Shown here piece after piece: positions 18,096 through 27,011 of a DNA stretch of 61,458 nt (within the stretch, counting starts at the first letter, position 1; each line of letters begins with the position of its first letter). The translations under genes and the position numbers were made by a program. Below the pieces are notes generated by a model. That model was not told the DNA's origin, made no database searches, and was given only the letters and a program-made list of their open reading frames with translations. Source of the DNA: Prolixibacteraceae bacterium (lineage in GTDB: Bacteria > Bacteroidota > Bacteroidia > Bacteroidales > Prolixibacteraceae). Location: assembly GCA_019459525.1 (NCBI GenBank), contig JAIBEY010000078.1, forward strand, positions 1 to 61,458. Direction: 5' to 3'.

Positions 18096-21000
18096 ATGAA
18101 GGAATTCAGGAAATACATTTTATCGATACTTTCCGTCCTGTTTTTTATTCTGGCGGTTATTCTGGAACATCAAAGCCTGAATAAACATCCGGAAATAAAA
18201 ATGATTCAGACTTTCCGGAAAACCTTGCTGAATCAGGAATCAAAACTGGCCGACCACCTGAATGCGGCTGAAATTAAATTAAAAGACAGCATCGTTTCTG
18301 ATAATTACGTTTCTGCATTCGCTGCATTAAATCCTTTGTTCGAAGATGAAGGCTTGGGGTTTGTTATTTACAAGGGCGACCGGATGGTTTACTGGTCGAG
18401 TAACCAGTTTACTTTCCCGAATGTCCAGAATAAGTTTTCGAGCCAAAACAGGCTTTTAATTTTGCCCAATGGTATTTTCACGGCGCAGAAAAGGATTGTT
18501 GGAGAACATGTCCTGATTGGGCTGGTGCACATCAAATCAACTTATTCGTATGAAAATCAGTTTCTGAAGAATTCCTATGTTCGACCGTTTCGTCTTCCGG
18601 CAGATTTTAACATTGTTTCAACCAGAGATAAGAATGCTCAGGAAATACACGATATAACGAATCAGTATCTGTTCTCTATTTTACCTTCCGGGGCAAAATT
18701 TGTTAAAGAATCACAACTCTATTTCCCGGCTTTTCTCTATTTGCTCGGGTTTATTTTCCTGCTCTTTTCGTTATACCACAGCATACGCAAATACAAGGAA
18801 GAAAATTTTGTTTTTAAAATGGTAATTGTATTGCTGATCCTGTTTGTAATTTACTGGATCCACATCATTCTTGGAATACCCTTAATCCTGAACGAGTTTA
18901 AGATCTTTAGCGCCCAATATTATGCGGTTTCCACCTGGCTTCCTTCTCTGGGCGATTTTTTCCTGATAGCGTTGTTGTTCTTTTTCTGGAGCCTGGTGTT
19001 TGTGCGCGAATTTCCGCAAGAAAACCGATTGAAGCACCGAATGGTGTTAGCTGCATTTGCGTTTACCGGTTTGCTCTACCAGTTGGTTGGTTTTATGGTG
19101 GTTAATTTAATACGCAACAGTAACATAACCTATAAAATAACCCGGATTACAGATATTGATCAGTTTAGCATCGGAAGCTATCTGGCTATTGCCATGCTGC
19201 TGTTTTCTGTTTTTCTTATTCACCTGAAAATTATCGAACGGACAGGGCCTCTGATTCGGAAAGATATTTTTCTGAAAATCAATGGTATCGCGATTCCTGT
19301 TTTGATTGTTTTAAGCATCTTCTTTCCATCGGGAGAATGGTATCTGCTGATTCTTTTTTTTGCAGTTAATTTGCTTCAGAGCCAGGTGAAGAAATTGCAC
19401 ATTTCCTTGTATTCATTGTCGTATTCCATCCTTTTTATTTCGCTTTTTTCGATCATTAGTTTATTGGTGGTTTACCACACCATTAAAAAACGTGATTTTG
19501 AGGTCCAGAAGCTGTATGCCATTACGCTCAGTTCAGAACAAGATCCTGTTGCAGAGGTTTTTCTGGCCCGGATACAGAGTCAGTTTAATACCGACTCGGT
19601 TATCCCATCGTTGCTAAACACACCTTATACCGACCTCGAAAATTACCTCACACGCACTTATTTCAGTGGATATTTCAGAAAATACGATATCCAATACACT
19701 TTGTGTACCGAAATAGACAGTTTGCTTATTCAGCCTGAGAATTCATGGGAACCCTGTTTTCCATACTTTGAACAAATGATCAGGCATTCCGGGATACCAG
19801 TGCCTGGCAGCAACTTCTATTTTATGAACCACATGAACGGACGGGTTTCGTACTTCGGAAGACTTCATTATCCGTTGGTTGCAGATGTGAATGGCATTTC
19901 CATCTTTATAGAACTGACTTCGAAACGGGTATCCGAAGGAATCGGGTTTCCTGAATTGCTGATGGACAAGTCGCTGGTAAAGCCATTCAGGTATAAGTAT
20001 CTTTCTTATGCCAAGTATTTTGAAGAAGAACTGGTTAACCGGTCGGGAGAATATGCTTACAATTATTACCTGCAAGCCTATGATTTGCAGGATTCAATTT
20101 CGGAGTTTCAGGTTTTAAAATTGGATGGATACAGTCATCTGATCTACAAATCGGATGAGAATACTCATATTGTGGTGAGTAACCGGGCTCTCACTTTTTC
20201 TGATTACCTGATTTCTTTTCCTTACATTTTTGTGTTCTATTTTGTGTTTGTTATTGCCATTTCAATAGCCGGAAACTCCAGTTTCAGAAAACTAATTATT
20301 CCGCAAGACTTACGTTTCCGTATTCAGGTTTCGATAATCTCCGTTGTACTTGGGTCGCTTCTGTTTGTGGCCTCTGGAACCATTTATTACAACATTCAGG
20401 AATATCGGGCACGGCATCAATACGACCTTCAGGAAAAAATGAAATCCATTTCAGAAGAAATAAAAAACAGGCTTCAACCGGTAAATTCCATTACACCCGA
20501 ATTGCAGCAGTGGCTTTTCAGGGAGCTGTATAAATTGTCGAATATTTTCAGAACCGACATTAATATTTACGACATTAATGGGGAGTTACTGGCAACTTCG
20601 CGTCCCGAGATTTTTGCCAAAGGTGTTATATCGGAGCAAATGAATGCTGAGGCTTTTTATGAATTGTCGGAACGATACGAACTCAATTATTTTCAGCCAG
20701 AACGAATCGGGTCATTGTCTTATCTTTCGGCATACGAGCCCATCATCAATAACAGCGGCGATTATCTGGGGTATCTCAATCTTCCGTACTTTACGCGTGA
20801 AGATGATCTGAAGCAAAGCATTTCAACTTTTATTGTGGCTTTCATTAATTTATACCTGATTTTATTTCTGGCCAGTGTAATTGTTGCTGTGGTGCTGTCG
20901 GACAAAATTACCCAGCCGCTGAGCCTGATCCGCGAAAAACTGAGGGGCATTCAACTCGGTAAAAAGAGTGAACAAATCAACTATCAGGCAAAGGATGAAA

Positions 21001-21773
21001 TTGGCGCTTTGGTAAGCGAGTACAACCACAAAGTTGATGAACTTGCCGAAAGTGCTGAATTGCTGGCCCGTTCGGAACGCGAGTCGGCATGGAGGGAAAT
21101 GGCCAAACAGGTAGCCCATGAGATCAAAAATCCGTTGACTCCGATGAAGCTCAATATCCAGTACTTACAACGGGCCAAAGAAGAAGGAAACGAACACTAC
21201 GACGACTTTTTCGACCGGGTTACCAAAAACCTGATAGAGCAAATTGATACGCTTTCGGGAATAGCAACCGAGTTTTCGAATTTCGCGCAAATACCCAAAG
21301 CAAAAAACGAGATGTTTAACCTGGTGGAAGTCCTCCGGAATATCTGTTCGTTGTTTGAGCCCAACCAGAACCTGTATTTTACCATGGATTTTGACGAACA
21401 GAATGAAATCAGGATGTTTGCAGATAAAGAACAGCTTTCGAGGGTTTTTCTCAACCTCATAAAAAATAGTATTCAGGCCATTCCGGCCGAGCAAAAGGGT
21501 GAGATCCGTATTGCTATTCAACAGCATGATGCCTTTGCAACGATTGCTATCAGCGACAATGGTACCGGAATCAGCCAGGAAGCTCAGGATAACCTGTTTC
21601 AGCCTAATTTTACCACTAAAACCAGCGGTATGGGGCTCGGATTATCGATAGTGAAGAATATTGTCGATAATTTTGGTGGAAAAATATGGTACACCACAGA
21701 GCTCAATGAAGGAACCACTTTTTATATTGAAGTGCCTGTATTTAAAACGGAACCGGTGACCAAAAAAGGTTAG
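18096..21773 (+). CDS. Very large multi-pass sensor histidine kinase (NtrY-like), orphan
   Basis: A 1225-residue membrane kinase. A first membrane segment at about 7-25 precedes an extracytoplasmic region. A block of several membrane helices (about 205-460) follows, then a second large extracytoplasmic region (about 465-700), two more membrane segments (about 705-770), a further sensor region, a last segment near 910-935, and a HAMP-like linker. The transmitter has H-box QVAHEIKNPLTPMK with H1008, N-box LSRVFLNLIKNSIQAIP, and G-boxes ISDNGTGI and GMGLGLSIVK. This core resembles NtrY-type kinases. No response regulator is adjacent, so its partner is elsewhere. The signal cannot be read from sequence. 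Confidence 0.88.
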   Translation: MKEFRKYILSILSVLFFILAVILEHQSLNKHPEIKMIQTFRKTLLNQESKLADHLNAAEIKLKDSIVSDNYVSAFAALNPLFEDEGLGFVIYKGDRMVYWSSNQFTFPNVQNKFSSQNRLLILPNGIFTAQKRIVGEHVLIGLVHIKSTYSYENQFLKNSYVRPFRLPADFNIVSTRDKNAQEIHDITNQYLFSILPSGAKFVKESQLYFPAFLYLLGFIFLLFSLYHSIRKYKEENFVFKMVIVLLILFVIYWIHIILGIPLILNEFKIFSAQYYAVSTWLPSLGDFFLIALLFFFWSLVFVREFPQENRLKHRMVLAAFAFTGLLYQLVGFMVVNLIRNSNITYKITRITDIDQFSIGSYLAIAMLLFSVFLIHLKIIERTGPLIRKDIFLKINGIAIPVLIVLSIFFPSGEWYLLILFFAVNLLQSQVKKLHISLYSLSYSILFISLFSIISLLVVYHTIKKRDFEVQKLYAITLSSEQDPVAEVFLARIQSQFNTDSVIPSLLNTPYTDLENYLTRTYFSGYFRKYDIQYTLCTEIDSLLIQPENSWEPCFPYFEQMIRHSGIPVPGSNFYFMNHMNGRVSYFGRLHYPLVADVNGISIFIELTSKRVSEGIGFPELLMDKSLVKPFRYKYLSYAKYFEEELVNRSGEYAYNYYLQAYDLQDSISEFQVLKLDGYSHLIYKSDENTHIVVSNRALTFSDYLISFPYIFVFYFVFVIAISIAGNSSFRKLIIPQDLRFRIQVSIISVVLGSLLFVASGTIYYNIQEYRARHQYDLQEKMKSISEEIKNRLQPVNSITPELQQWLFRELYKLSNIFRTDINIYDINGELLATSRPEIFAKGVISEQMNAEAFYELSERYELNYFQPERIGSLSYLSAYEPIINNSGDYLGYLNLPYFTREDDLKQSISTFIVAFINLYLILFLASVIVAVVLSDKITQPLSLIREKLRGIQLGKKSEQINYQAKDEIGALVSEYNHKVDELAESAELLARSERESAWREMAKQVAHEIKNPLTPMKLNIQYLQRAKEEGNEHYDDFFDRVTKNLIEQIDTLSGIATEFSNFAQIPKAKNEMFNLVEVLRNICSLFEPNQNLYFTMDFDEQNEIRMFADKEQLSRVFLNLIKNSIQAIPAEQKGEIRIAIQQHDAFATIAISDNGTGISQEAQDNLFQPNFTTKTSGMGLGLSIVKNIVDNFGGKIWYTTELNEGTTFYIEVPVFKTEPVTKKG

Positions 21774-21836
21774 GAACAGCGGCGTGCATTTGACCGGAAT
21801 GATTGGTGAAAATTAAAATGAAAAATTTCTGAATCC

Positions 21837-22625
21837 ATGCAAAAACTCAGGATTAGTGTTTTGAACGATAACATCGCCGGACGTTGGTGCCGGGCCGAAC
21901 ATGGCCTGTCTTTCCTGATTGAAGCCGACCAAACGGTGCTGTTCGACACCAGTTCAACCGATCTGATTGCTTTTAACGCACGGATTTTAGGTATCGACCT
22001 TCGCCAGATTAAAACCATTGTTTTGAGCCACGGGCACGACGACCACACTGGCGGTCTGATGCTTTTTGAAGGGCAGCAATTGATTTGTCATCCGGACACG
22101 TTCCTGAAAAGGTATCGCAAATCAAATGAAACAGAGTTGGGAATAAAATGGACGAAAGAAGAAGTTAGCGCCCGGTTCAGGCTGCAAACCAGCAAAGAAC
22201 CGGTAAAACTTTCGGAGCAGATTTATTTCCTGGGCGAAATTCCCCGGTTGACCAACTTTGAACGCCGGGAGACTGCATTTAAAAATGAGGATGGATCGGA
22301 TGATTTTGTGATGGATGATTCCGGCCTGGCCGTTATTACCAGCAAAGGGCTGGTTGTGGTTTCCGGTTGCGCGCATTCCGGAATTTGCAACATGGTTGCC
22401 CATGCCATAAAGGTAACCGGAATCGAAAAAGTACATCTGGTCATTGGTGGGTTTCATTTGCAAAACGACGACGCCGTGACCCAAACGACTATCGAATGGA
22501 TGAAGTCCATACACGTGGAACAGGTTGTACCTTCACATTGCACCGCTTTTGCGGCACAGGCAGCCATTTATAAAAGTTACCGGTTTTTACCGGTCAAATC
22601 GGGTAATCGTATTGAGATTGCCTGA
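21837..22625 (+). CDS. MBL-fold metallohydrolase (COG1237-like)
   Basis: A 262-residue metallo-beta-lactamase fold protein with the metal motif H65-G-H67-D-D69-H70 followed by TGG, plus a later VSGCAHSGICN and a C-terminal VPSHCT, both metal-ligand regions in this subfamily. The family includes proteins annotated as dihydropterin-related synthases in methanopterin producers, but most bacterial members have no proven substrate. No signal peptide is seen, so it is cytoplasmic. It has no obvious operon partner. Confidence 0.82.
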   Translation: MQKLRISVLNDNIAGRWCRAEHGLSFLIEADQTVLFDTSSTDLIAFNARILGIDLRQIKTIVLSHGHDDHTGGLMLFEGQQLICHPDTFLKRYRKSNETELGIKWTKEEVSARFRLQTSKEPVKLSEQIYFLGEIPRLTNFERRETAFKNEDGSDDFVMDDSGLAVITSKGLVVVSGCAHSGICNMVAHAIKVTGIEKVHLVIGGFHLQNDDAVTQTTIEWMKSIHVEQVVPSHCTAFAAQAAIYKSYRFLPVKSGNRIEIA

Positions 22626-22700
22626 TGATAAAGGGATTGAACTAAACAAATGCGGTTTGGGTTTTGTTATTTTTCTTTGATAGCAAAACCGAACATCCTC

Positions 22701-22730
22701 TTGATTTTTATTTTTTAAAAAGTACATTTG
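22701..22730 (+). promoter_or_regulatory. Bacteroidota promoter for the S-component gene
   Basis: TTG at 22701-22703 and TACATTTG at 22723-22730 are separated by 19 bp. Both parts and the spacing fit the Bacteroidota consensus (TTTG, about 19 bp, TAnnTTTG). Start of transcription is expected near 22737, leaving a leader of only about 20 bases and no room for a riboswitch. Confidence 0.7.
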
Positions 22731-22756
22731 TTGAACTCAACTAAAACTACCAGATC

Positions 22757-23272
22757 ATGAAAAACACTGCTATTCTTCCGCTTTCATCCAAATATCAACT
22801 TGCTCAAACCGCAGTGATTCTTGCTGCCACAATGGTTTTACCGGTATTGATCCATTTATTTCCCAATATCAACGGGAATCTTTCGGGAGCTGTTTTGCTA
22901 CCTATATTTTGGGCTCCAATGGTCGCTGCTTTTCTGTACAAAAAACATGTAGCCATTTTGGCCGGCATTTTTGCTCCTTTGCTTAACTACCTCATTATGG
23001 GTCGTCCGGCTCCTGAAATGGTTGTTACTCTCGGATTTGAAGTCGTATTGTTTGTGTTGTTTTTGAGCTGGTTTAAAGATTTAAAGGTCATTCAATATCT
23101 TGCAGCCCCTTTGGCTTATTTGGTTGCTTCACTTTTAGTAGTTCTTGGACTTTCCGTTTTGGGTAATTTGACTAACCCTGTTTCGTTTTGGATGAACAGC
23201 ACTGCTATAGCCCTTCCCGGAATTTTACTGATGGGGATTTTCAATATAGCTATTATCCGTTTTCGTAAGTAA
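22757..23272 (+). CDS. Predicted ECF transporter S component
   Basis: A 171-residue very hydrophobic protein with about five or six membrane segments and no signal peptide. The layout, with a small-residue-rich first helix and the later run LLNYLIMGRPAPEMV, resembles substrate-binding S components of energy-coupling factor vitamin/nucleobase transporters. No EcfA or EcfT gene is near, so a shared energy module would have to be encoded elsewhere. The next gene is a phosphoribosyltransferase, which hints at a nucleobase or related precursor as substrate, but that is inference only. Confidence 0.6.
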   Translation: MKNTAILPLSSKYQLAQTAVILAATMVLPVLIHLFPNINGNLSGAVLLPIFWAPMVAAFLYKKHVAILAGIFAPLLNYLIMGRPAPEMVVTLGFEVVLFVLFLSWFKDLKVIQYLAAPLAYLVASLLVVLGLSVLGNLTNPVSFWMNSTAIALPGILLMGIFNIAIIRFRK

Positions 23273-23292
23273 TTTTTTCGGTTTTATCAATC

Positions 23293-23340
23293 AAACGCAG
23301 ATCATTCCGCCTTGGTTGACCTGCGTTTGTCGTATTTTAT
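23293..23340 (+). terminator. Possible terminator after the S-component gene
   Basis: AAACGCAG (23293-23300) pairs with CTGCGTTT (23321-23328), with a further short pairing inside, followed by a T-rich but interrupted stretch. The long loop and weak T run make it uncertain; it could also be a leader structure of the next gene, which starts 30 bp on. Confidence 0.4.
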
Positions 23341-23358
23341 TTTAGTACACTTTTGGTT

Positions 23359-23757
23359 ATGGTTCCTGTTCTGTTTTCTGAAATTTCAGCACGTTTGCGA
23401 TCTTTGTCGTTGCCCGAAACCGATCTGGTTATCGGAATTGGCACAGGCGGAATCGTACCTGCTTCGTTGGTCGCATTTCATTTGGGCTGCGAACTTCAGG
23501 TTATTACATTGAATTACCGTGACGAAAACAATACTCCCCGCTACGAGAATCCGGTTGTTGTAAATATGCCTGAAATGCCTTCACTTCAAGGTAAACGAAT
23601 ACTTTTGGTTGACGATGTATCTGTTTCCGGAAAAACACTTCATGAAGCCTTATTTCATTTTCAGGGATTGCAGATAAGAACCCTAACGATGAAGGGGAAA
23701 GCCGATTATGTGCTTTTCCCGGAAATTCAAGATTGTGTGAAATGGCCGTGGAAGTAG
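23359..23757 (+). CDS. Phosphoribosyltransferase (PRT type I)
   Basis: A 132-residue protein with the PRPP-binding loop ILLVDDVSVSGKTL (about residues 89-102), the signature of type I phosphoribosyltransferases. An upstream loop DLVIGIGTGGIVPASLVA also fits. ATG 23359 is preferred; a longer frame could begin at TTG 23353, which adds only two residues. The substrate base is not clear: it is shorter than hypoxanthine or orotate enzymes and looks like the small xanthine/uracil-regulatory-type group. It lies 87 bp after the predicted S component on the same strand. Confidence 0.8.
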   Translation: MVPVLFSEISARLRSLSLPETDLVIGIGTGGIVPASLVAFHLGCELQVITLNYRDENNTPRYENPVVVNMPEMPSLQGKRILLVDDVSVSGKTLHEALFHFQGLQIRTLTMKGKADYVLFPEIQDCVKWPWK

Positions 23758-23826
23758 CCTGAAACTGCTTTACCGGTAAAATGAACTTACTGGTCGAAAA
23801 ATACAGTCCGTTTGGTCAACATTCCA

Positions 23827-23834
23827 TAACTTTG
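23827..23834 (+). promoter_or_regulatory. Promoter -7 box for the AIM24-like gene
   Basis: TAACTTTG fits the TAnnTTTG consensus 45 bp before the start codon. An upstream TTTG exists but its spacing (12 bp) is too short. Confidence 0.45.
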
Positions 23835-23878
23835 CGTGAAACATTCAAAAAAAGATAATCTCTCAAAAATTATTATTC

Positions 23879-24646
23879 ATGCAATCACACGAAATCGATT
23901 ACAAAATTGTAGGTCATGACGTTCAATTGGTAGAAGTTGAACTTGATCCGGGAGAAACCGTAATTGCCGAAGCCGGAGCCATGTTGTATATGGAAGACGG
24001 CATTAGTTTTGAATCTAAAATGGGCGACGGTTCCAATCCGCGTGCTGGTTTTTTCGATAAAGTTCTTTCCGCAGGCTCGCGGTTAATTACGGGCGAATCA
24101 TTGTTTATTACCCATTTTACCAATCAGGGCTGGGGCAAAAAGCATGTTGCCTTTTCGGCGCCTTATCCTGGCACCATTATTCCGGTTTATTTACCCGATT
24201 ACCGTGGTAGCCTTATTGTACAAAAAGATGCATTCCTGTGTGCGGCTTTGGGAACCAAAATAACCATGCGCTTTAACCGAAAGATTGGCGCCGGTTTTTT
24301 TGGAGGTGAAGGGTTCATCCTTCAGCAGATACAGGGCGATGGAAAAGCGTTTATCCATGCCGGAGGTACCGTAATAGAACGTCAGTTAAATAACGAAGTT
24401 TTGCGCGTTGATACGGGATGTGTGGTCGCTTTCGAAGAATCTATTGATTTCGATATTCAGCAGGCTGGCGGACTCCGTTCGATGGTTTTTGGAGGCGAAG
24501 GTTTGTTCCTGGCTACCCTGCGTGGCACCGGGAAAGTATGGCTCCAATCGATGCCAATTCGTAAACTGGTTGCACAACTTAGCTCATTTGGACCGAATAG
24601 TCGCAAAGAATCGAGCGGAGGCTTGCTCAATACTATTTTCGAATAA
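23879..24646 (+). CDS. AIM24/TIGR00266 family protein
   Basis: A 255-residue protein of the TIGR00266 family, which shares a beta-rich fold with the mitochondrial AIM24 domain. Typical runs are [20 protein letters not shown] near the N-terminus, [17 protein letters not shown] in the middle and [20 protein letters not shown] near the end. The fold is a pair of similar halves, visible here as the repeated GGEGxxL motif. Function is unknown. It has its own promoter box and terminator, so it is monocistronic. Confidence 0.88.
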   Translation: MQSHEIDYKIVGHDVQLVEVELDPGETVIAEAGAMLYMEDGISFESKMGDGSNPRAGFFDKVLSAGSRLITGESLFITHFTNQGWGKKHVAFSAPYPGTIIPVYLPDYRGSLIVQKDAFLCAALGTKITMRFNRKIGAGFFGGEGFILQQIQGDGKAFIHAGGTVIERQLNNEVLRVDTGCVVAFEESIDFDIQQAGGLRSMVFGGEGLFLATLRGTGKVWLQSMPIRKLVAQLSSFGPNSRKESSGGLLNTIFE

Positions 24647-24713
24647 TTTATAAACGAATTCAGGGCTGGAATGACAGGGTGTAAGATCGTCATTTACAGT
24701 TTATTTTACTTAG

Positions 24714-24746
24714 GAAATATCCGTATTTATGCGGATATTTCTTTTT
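24714..24746 (+). terminator. Terminator of the AIM24-like gene
   Basis: GAAATATCCG (24714-24723) pairs perfectly with CGGATATTTC (24732-24741), with an 8-base loop and a following T5 run. Confidence 0.85.
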
Positions 24747-24757
24747 GTGAAAGATCA

Positions 24758-24984
24758 TACTTTTGAGGTATGAAAAACCTTGCGGTATCAACTAGCCCGT
24801 TTGCTGTCGTCATGCTGTTGCCCGGATTATCTTTACGGACTTCATGCCAGACTTATCGATACGGTTACTAGGGGAAATTGCACGTTTTGGGTACGCATGT
24901 TTCTTTCGAAAAGGATTTGGCTTCCCGGGTTATGCAAATTTCTGACCCGTTGGTTATTCAGGAATTACTGAAACTGAAGTAAGT
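24758..24984 (+). pseudogene. Possible gene remnant with one internal stop
   Basis: A -7-like box TACTTTTG (24758-24765) sits right before ATG 24770. The frame runs 33 codons (MKNLAVSTSPFAVVM...) to a single TAG at 24869 and then continues in the same frame for 36 more codons (GKLHVLGTHVSFEKDL... ISDPLVIQELLKLK) to TAA. Another frame, opening at 24780, gives 63 residues and overlaps it. I recognise no family. The second half has a plausible amphipathic helical ending, so this may be a decayed small gene, but it could also be non-coding spacer. The rest of 24985-25031 shows nothing. Confidence 0.25.
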
Positions 24985-25031
24985 TGTAAATGGCATTACT
25001 CTTCGTTACCAATGAAATGACCCATAAAAAT

Positions 25032-25066
25032 ACCCAAGGCTGAACGCTTTGGAGCCAGCCTCGGGT
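25032..25066 (-). terminator. Terminator of the Gfo/Idh/MocA gene
   Basis: ACCCAAGGCTG (25032-25042) pairs with CAGCCTCGGGT (25056-25066) with one mismatch. On the - strand it is followed by a run of T (plus-strand AAAAA before 25032). It lies just after the oxidoreductase stop codon. Confidence 0.75.
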
Positions 25067-25086
25067 TCATTTGAAACAGATCGGAT

Positions 25087-26529
25087 TTACAGTTTGTAAA
25101 ATTGTTCCCAGCCTTTGCGCGGCGGAGCTCCAACCAACAATTGATTAGCGATTTTATTATTGGTAATTTGTTTGGTTTCGCGGTCGAACGCCAATTTGGT
25201 GTTTAATTGCTGCGCCAGTACACCCAAATTAAATACCTGACTTAACGGACCTGCAACTTCGAAAGGTGAGCGGGTTTTTTCTTCGCCTTTTACCCCTTTC
25301 AGGAAATTGGCATAATGGTTCGATGGGCTTTTAGGTACCTCCGGTAATTTCGATTCCATTTCCTTGGCCTTTTCAGAAGGTATAATCGATAACGTACTTC
25401 CGTGCGAACCGCCTTTGAATATGAGGTCTTTGGTGTAGATTTCCTTTCCCGGATTCAGTTTGGCCGGCTGTATTTTACCCACGCTGGTTGGCGGAATATT
25501 CGGGTCAAGATCAGATGTACCGTAACCTTCCGGTACCTGAGGGACGTTGTTTACCCCATCGTACCACATAATTTCGCAGGCTGGCATATTTCCACGTTTC
25601 GGAAATTTAAACGAAAGGGTAGAGGACATGGGGAAGAAAAACGAATTATGCCCTTCCAATTTAATCGGATCCACTTCGTAAGGTAAACCCAGGTTCAGGA
25701 ATTGGTGGGCTGTATCGATGATGTGCGCACCCCAGTCGCCCAAAGCGCCCATACCGAAATCGTACCAGCAACGCCATTGGCCGTTAATAAAATCTTTATT
25801 GTAATCGTGGTGTTTCGCCGCCATTAACCAGGTATCCCAGTCCAATGTTTCAGGAATCGGCTCTGCGTTGGGAAATTTGGTGATTTTAGTATCCCAGCCG
25901 TGCCAGCGGCGAGCCGAATTCATATGCGCGGTGATTGCCGTAACATCTTTAATAATTCCGGCTTCGGTCCAGGCTTTAAACTGGAAATAATTTCCTTCGG
26001 AATGTCCCTGATTTCCCATTTGGGTAACCACATTGTATTTATTGGCGGCCTTCATCATCAGTTCTACTTCGTTGAAGGTTCGTGCCATTGGTTTTTCAAC
26101 AAACACGGCTTTACCCAACGACATGGCCAGCATGGTGATCGGGAAATGCGAGAAATCGGGAGTTCCAACTAAAACGGCATCAATTTGGTTGGCCATTTTA
26201 TCAAACATTTTCCTGAAATCCTGAAAACGTGGAACATCGGGGAATTTTTCGAGCACTTTCTGTGTATGAGGCGCTCCCATATCGGTATCGCAAAGAGCGA
26301 CGATATTGCACAAGCCTGTATTGTATAAAGAAAAAACATCGGAGCCACCCTGGTTGCCAATGCCAACACAAGCAAGATTTACCCGTTCGTTGGCACTTGC
26401 CAGGCCGCTTAAAGGAGCGTCAACTCCCGACATAGCTTTAGTAAGAATTGTAGGAAATACCATCATGGATGATAGTGCTGCGGCCTGTTTCAGAAACAAC
26501 CGCCTCGAAGCTTCATTGTGTTTATTCAT
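25087..26529 (-). CDS. Tat-exported Gfo/Idh/MocA family oxidoreductase
   Basis: A 480-residue NAD(P)-dependent oxidoreductase. The N-terminus has a twin-arginine signal (SRRLFLKQAAALSSMMVFP), so it is likely exported folded to the periplasm. The Rossmann motif VGIGNQGGSD (about residues 56-65) and the EKPMART motif (about 141-147) mark the Gfo/Idh/MocA family, and the C-terminal half is the usual alpha/beta sheet domain. Members act on sugars and sugar derivatives. It lies downstream of the arabinofuranosidase gene but has its own promoter, so a role in handling the released sugar is only suggested by context. Confidence 0.9.
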   Translation of the reverse strand: MNKHNEASRRLFLKQAAALSSMMVFPTILTKAMSGVDAPLSGLASANERVNLACVGIGNQGGSDVFSLYNTGLCNIVALCDTDMGAPHTQKVLEKFPDVPRFQDFRKMFDKMANQIDAVLVGTPDFSHFPITMLAMSLGKAVFVEKPMARTFNEVELMMKAANKYNVVTQMGNQGHSEGNYFQFKAWTEAGIIKDVTAITAHMNSARRWHGWDTKITKFPNAEPIPETLDWDTWLMAAKHHDYNKDFINGQWRCWYDFGMGALGDWGAHIIDTAHQFLNLGLPYEVDPIKLEGHNSFFFPMSSTLSFKFPKRGNMPACEIMWYDGVNNVPQVPEGYGTSDLDPNIPPTSVGKIQPAKLNPGKEIYTKDLIFKGGSHGSTLSIIPSEKAKEMESKLPEVPKSPSNHYANFLKGVKGEEKTRSPFEVAGPLSQVFNLGVLAQQLNTKLAFDRETKQITNNKIANQLLVGAPPRKGWEQFYKL

Positions 26530-26564
26530 AGTATGGTTATAATTGGTTTGGAATTTCAGTGGAA

Positions 26565-26594
26565 CAAATTTAGCAACAATGCTAACTTTTGCAA
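26565..26594 (-). promoter_or_regulatory. Promoter of the Gfo/Idh/MocA gene
   Basis: On the - strand, TTG (plus-strand CAA 26592-26594) and TAAATTTG (plus-strand CAAATTTA 26565-26572) are 19 bp apart, an excellent match to the Bacteroidota consensus. Transcription should start near 26558, about 30 bp before the start codon. Confidence 0.75.
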
Positions 26595-26644
26595 TCGATT
26601 GGCTAAAGATTAGTGTCTCTTTTGAAGAAAGCAGATTTTGCGTG

Positions 26645-26697
26645 TAAAAAGAAAAAGGACCTTCCCAACAAAATCAATTCTGTTGGGAAGGTCCTTT
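26645..26697 (-). terminator. Strong terminator of the arabinofuranosidase transcript
   Basis: A perfect 17-bp stem (26654-26670 with 26681-26697) and a 10-base loop. On the - strand the stem is followed by a T-rich run. It lies about 315 bp beyond the arabinofuranosidase stop, with the hairpin-rich repeat in between. Confidence 0.85.
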
Positions 26698-26754
26698 GGT
26701 CTGAATTCCGGATAGTTTATTTTTAATGAATATACGGATTTATGCCTAAATATA

Positions 26755-26965
26755 TCCAATAGGGGCTTTGCCCCTGTGACCCTAATTCCTTTTTTGTCTT
26801 GACACAAAAAAGGAATCAAAAAAGGTCAAGGCTGTGTTCGCTTCGCACGAAAAACTAGCGTTCGACGGCTAAAATCTTTTAAACTCGCCTGCGGCTCAAA
26901 CAGAAAAGATTTTTTAACGCCGTTTTCACTTGTTTTTCGGCTCACCGAACAAGGCCGATCGGGCA
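26755..26965. repeat. Hairpin-rich intergenic repeat, Bacteroidota type
   Basis: A run of inverted repeats with no credible gene: AGGGGC-TTT-GCCCCT (26761-26775), a perfect 13-bp hairpin ATTCCTTTTTTGT / ACAAAAAAGGAAT (26785-26816), a GTGTTCGCTTCGCAC hairpin near 26832, and a longer AAAATCTTTT / AAAAGATTTT pairing around a GCCTGCGGC core (about 26872-26915). The combination of GTCTTGACACAAAA, GTCAAGGCTG and CGCCTGCGGC is one I recall from many Bacteroidota intergenic regions. Short frames across it have no recognisable domain. The remaining bases to 27011 show nothing else. Confidence 0.6.
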
Positions 26966-27011
26966 ATTGGCAAACGATTTTTCAAATTAGGTACACTATC
27001 GGATATCCATT

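Noticed and set aside
22626-22756. Riboswitch before the predicted S-component gene
   Set aside because: The promoter lies only about 27 bp before the start codon, leaving no leader long enough to hold one.
24869-24871. TAG read as a recoded amino acid in the 24770 frame
   Set aside because: No downstream recoding structure and no recognised family; decay or chance is simpler.
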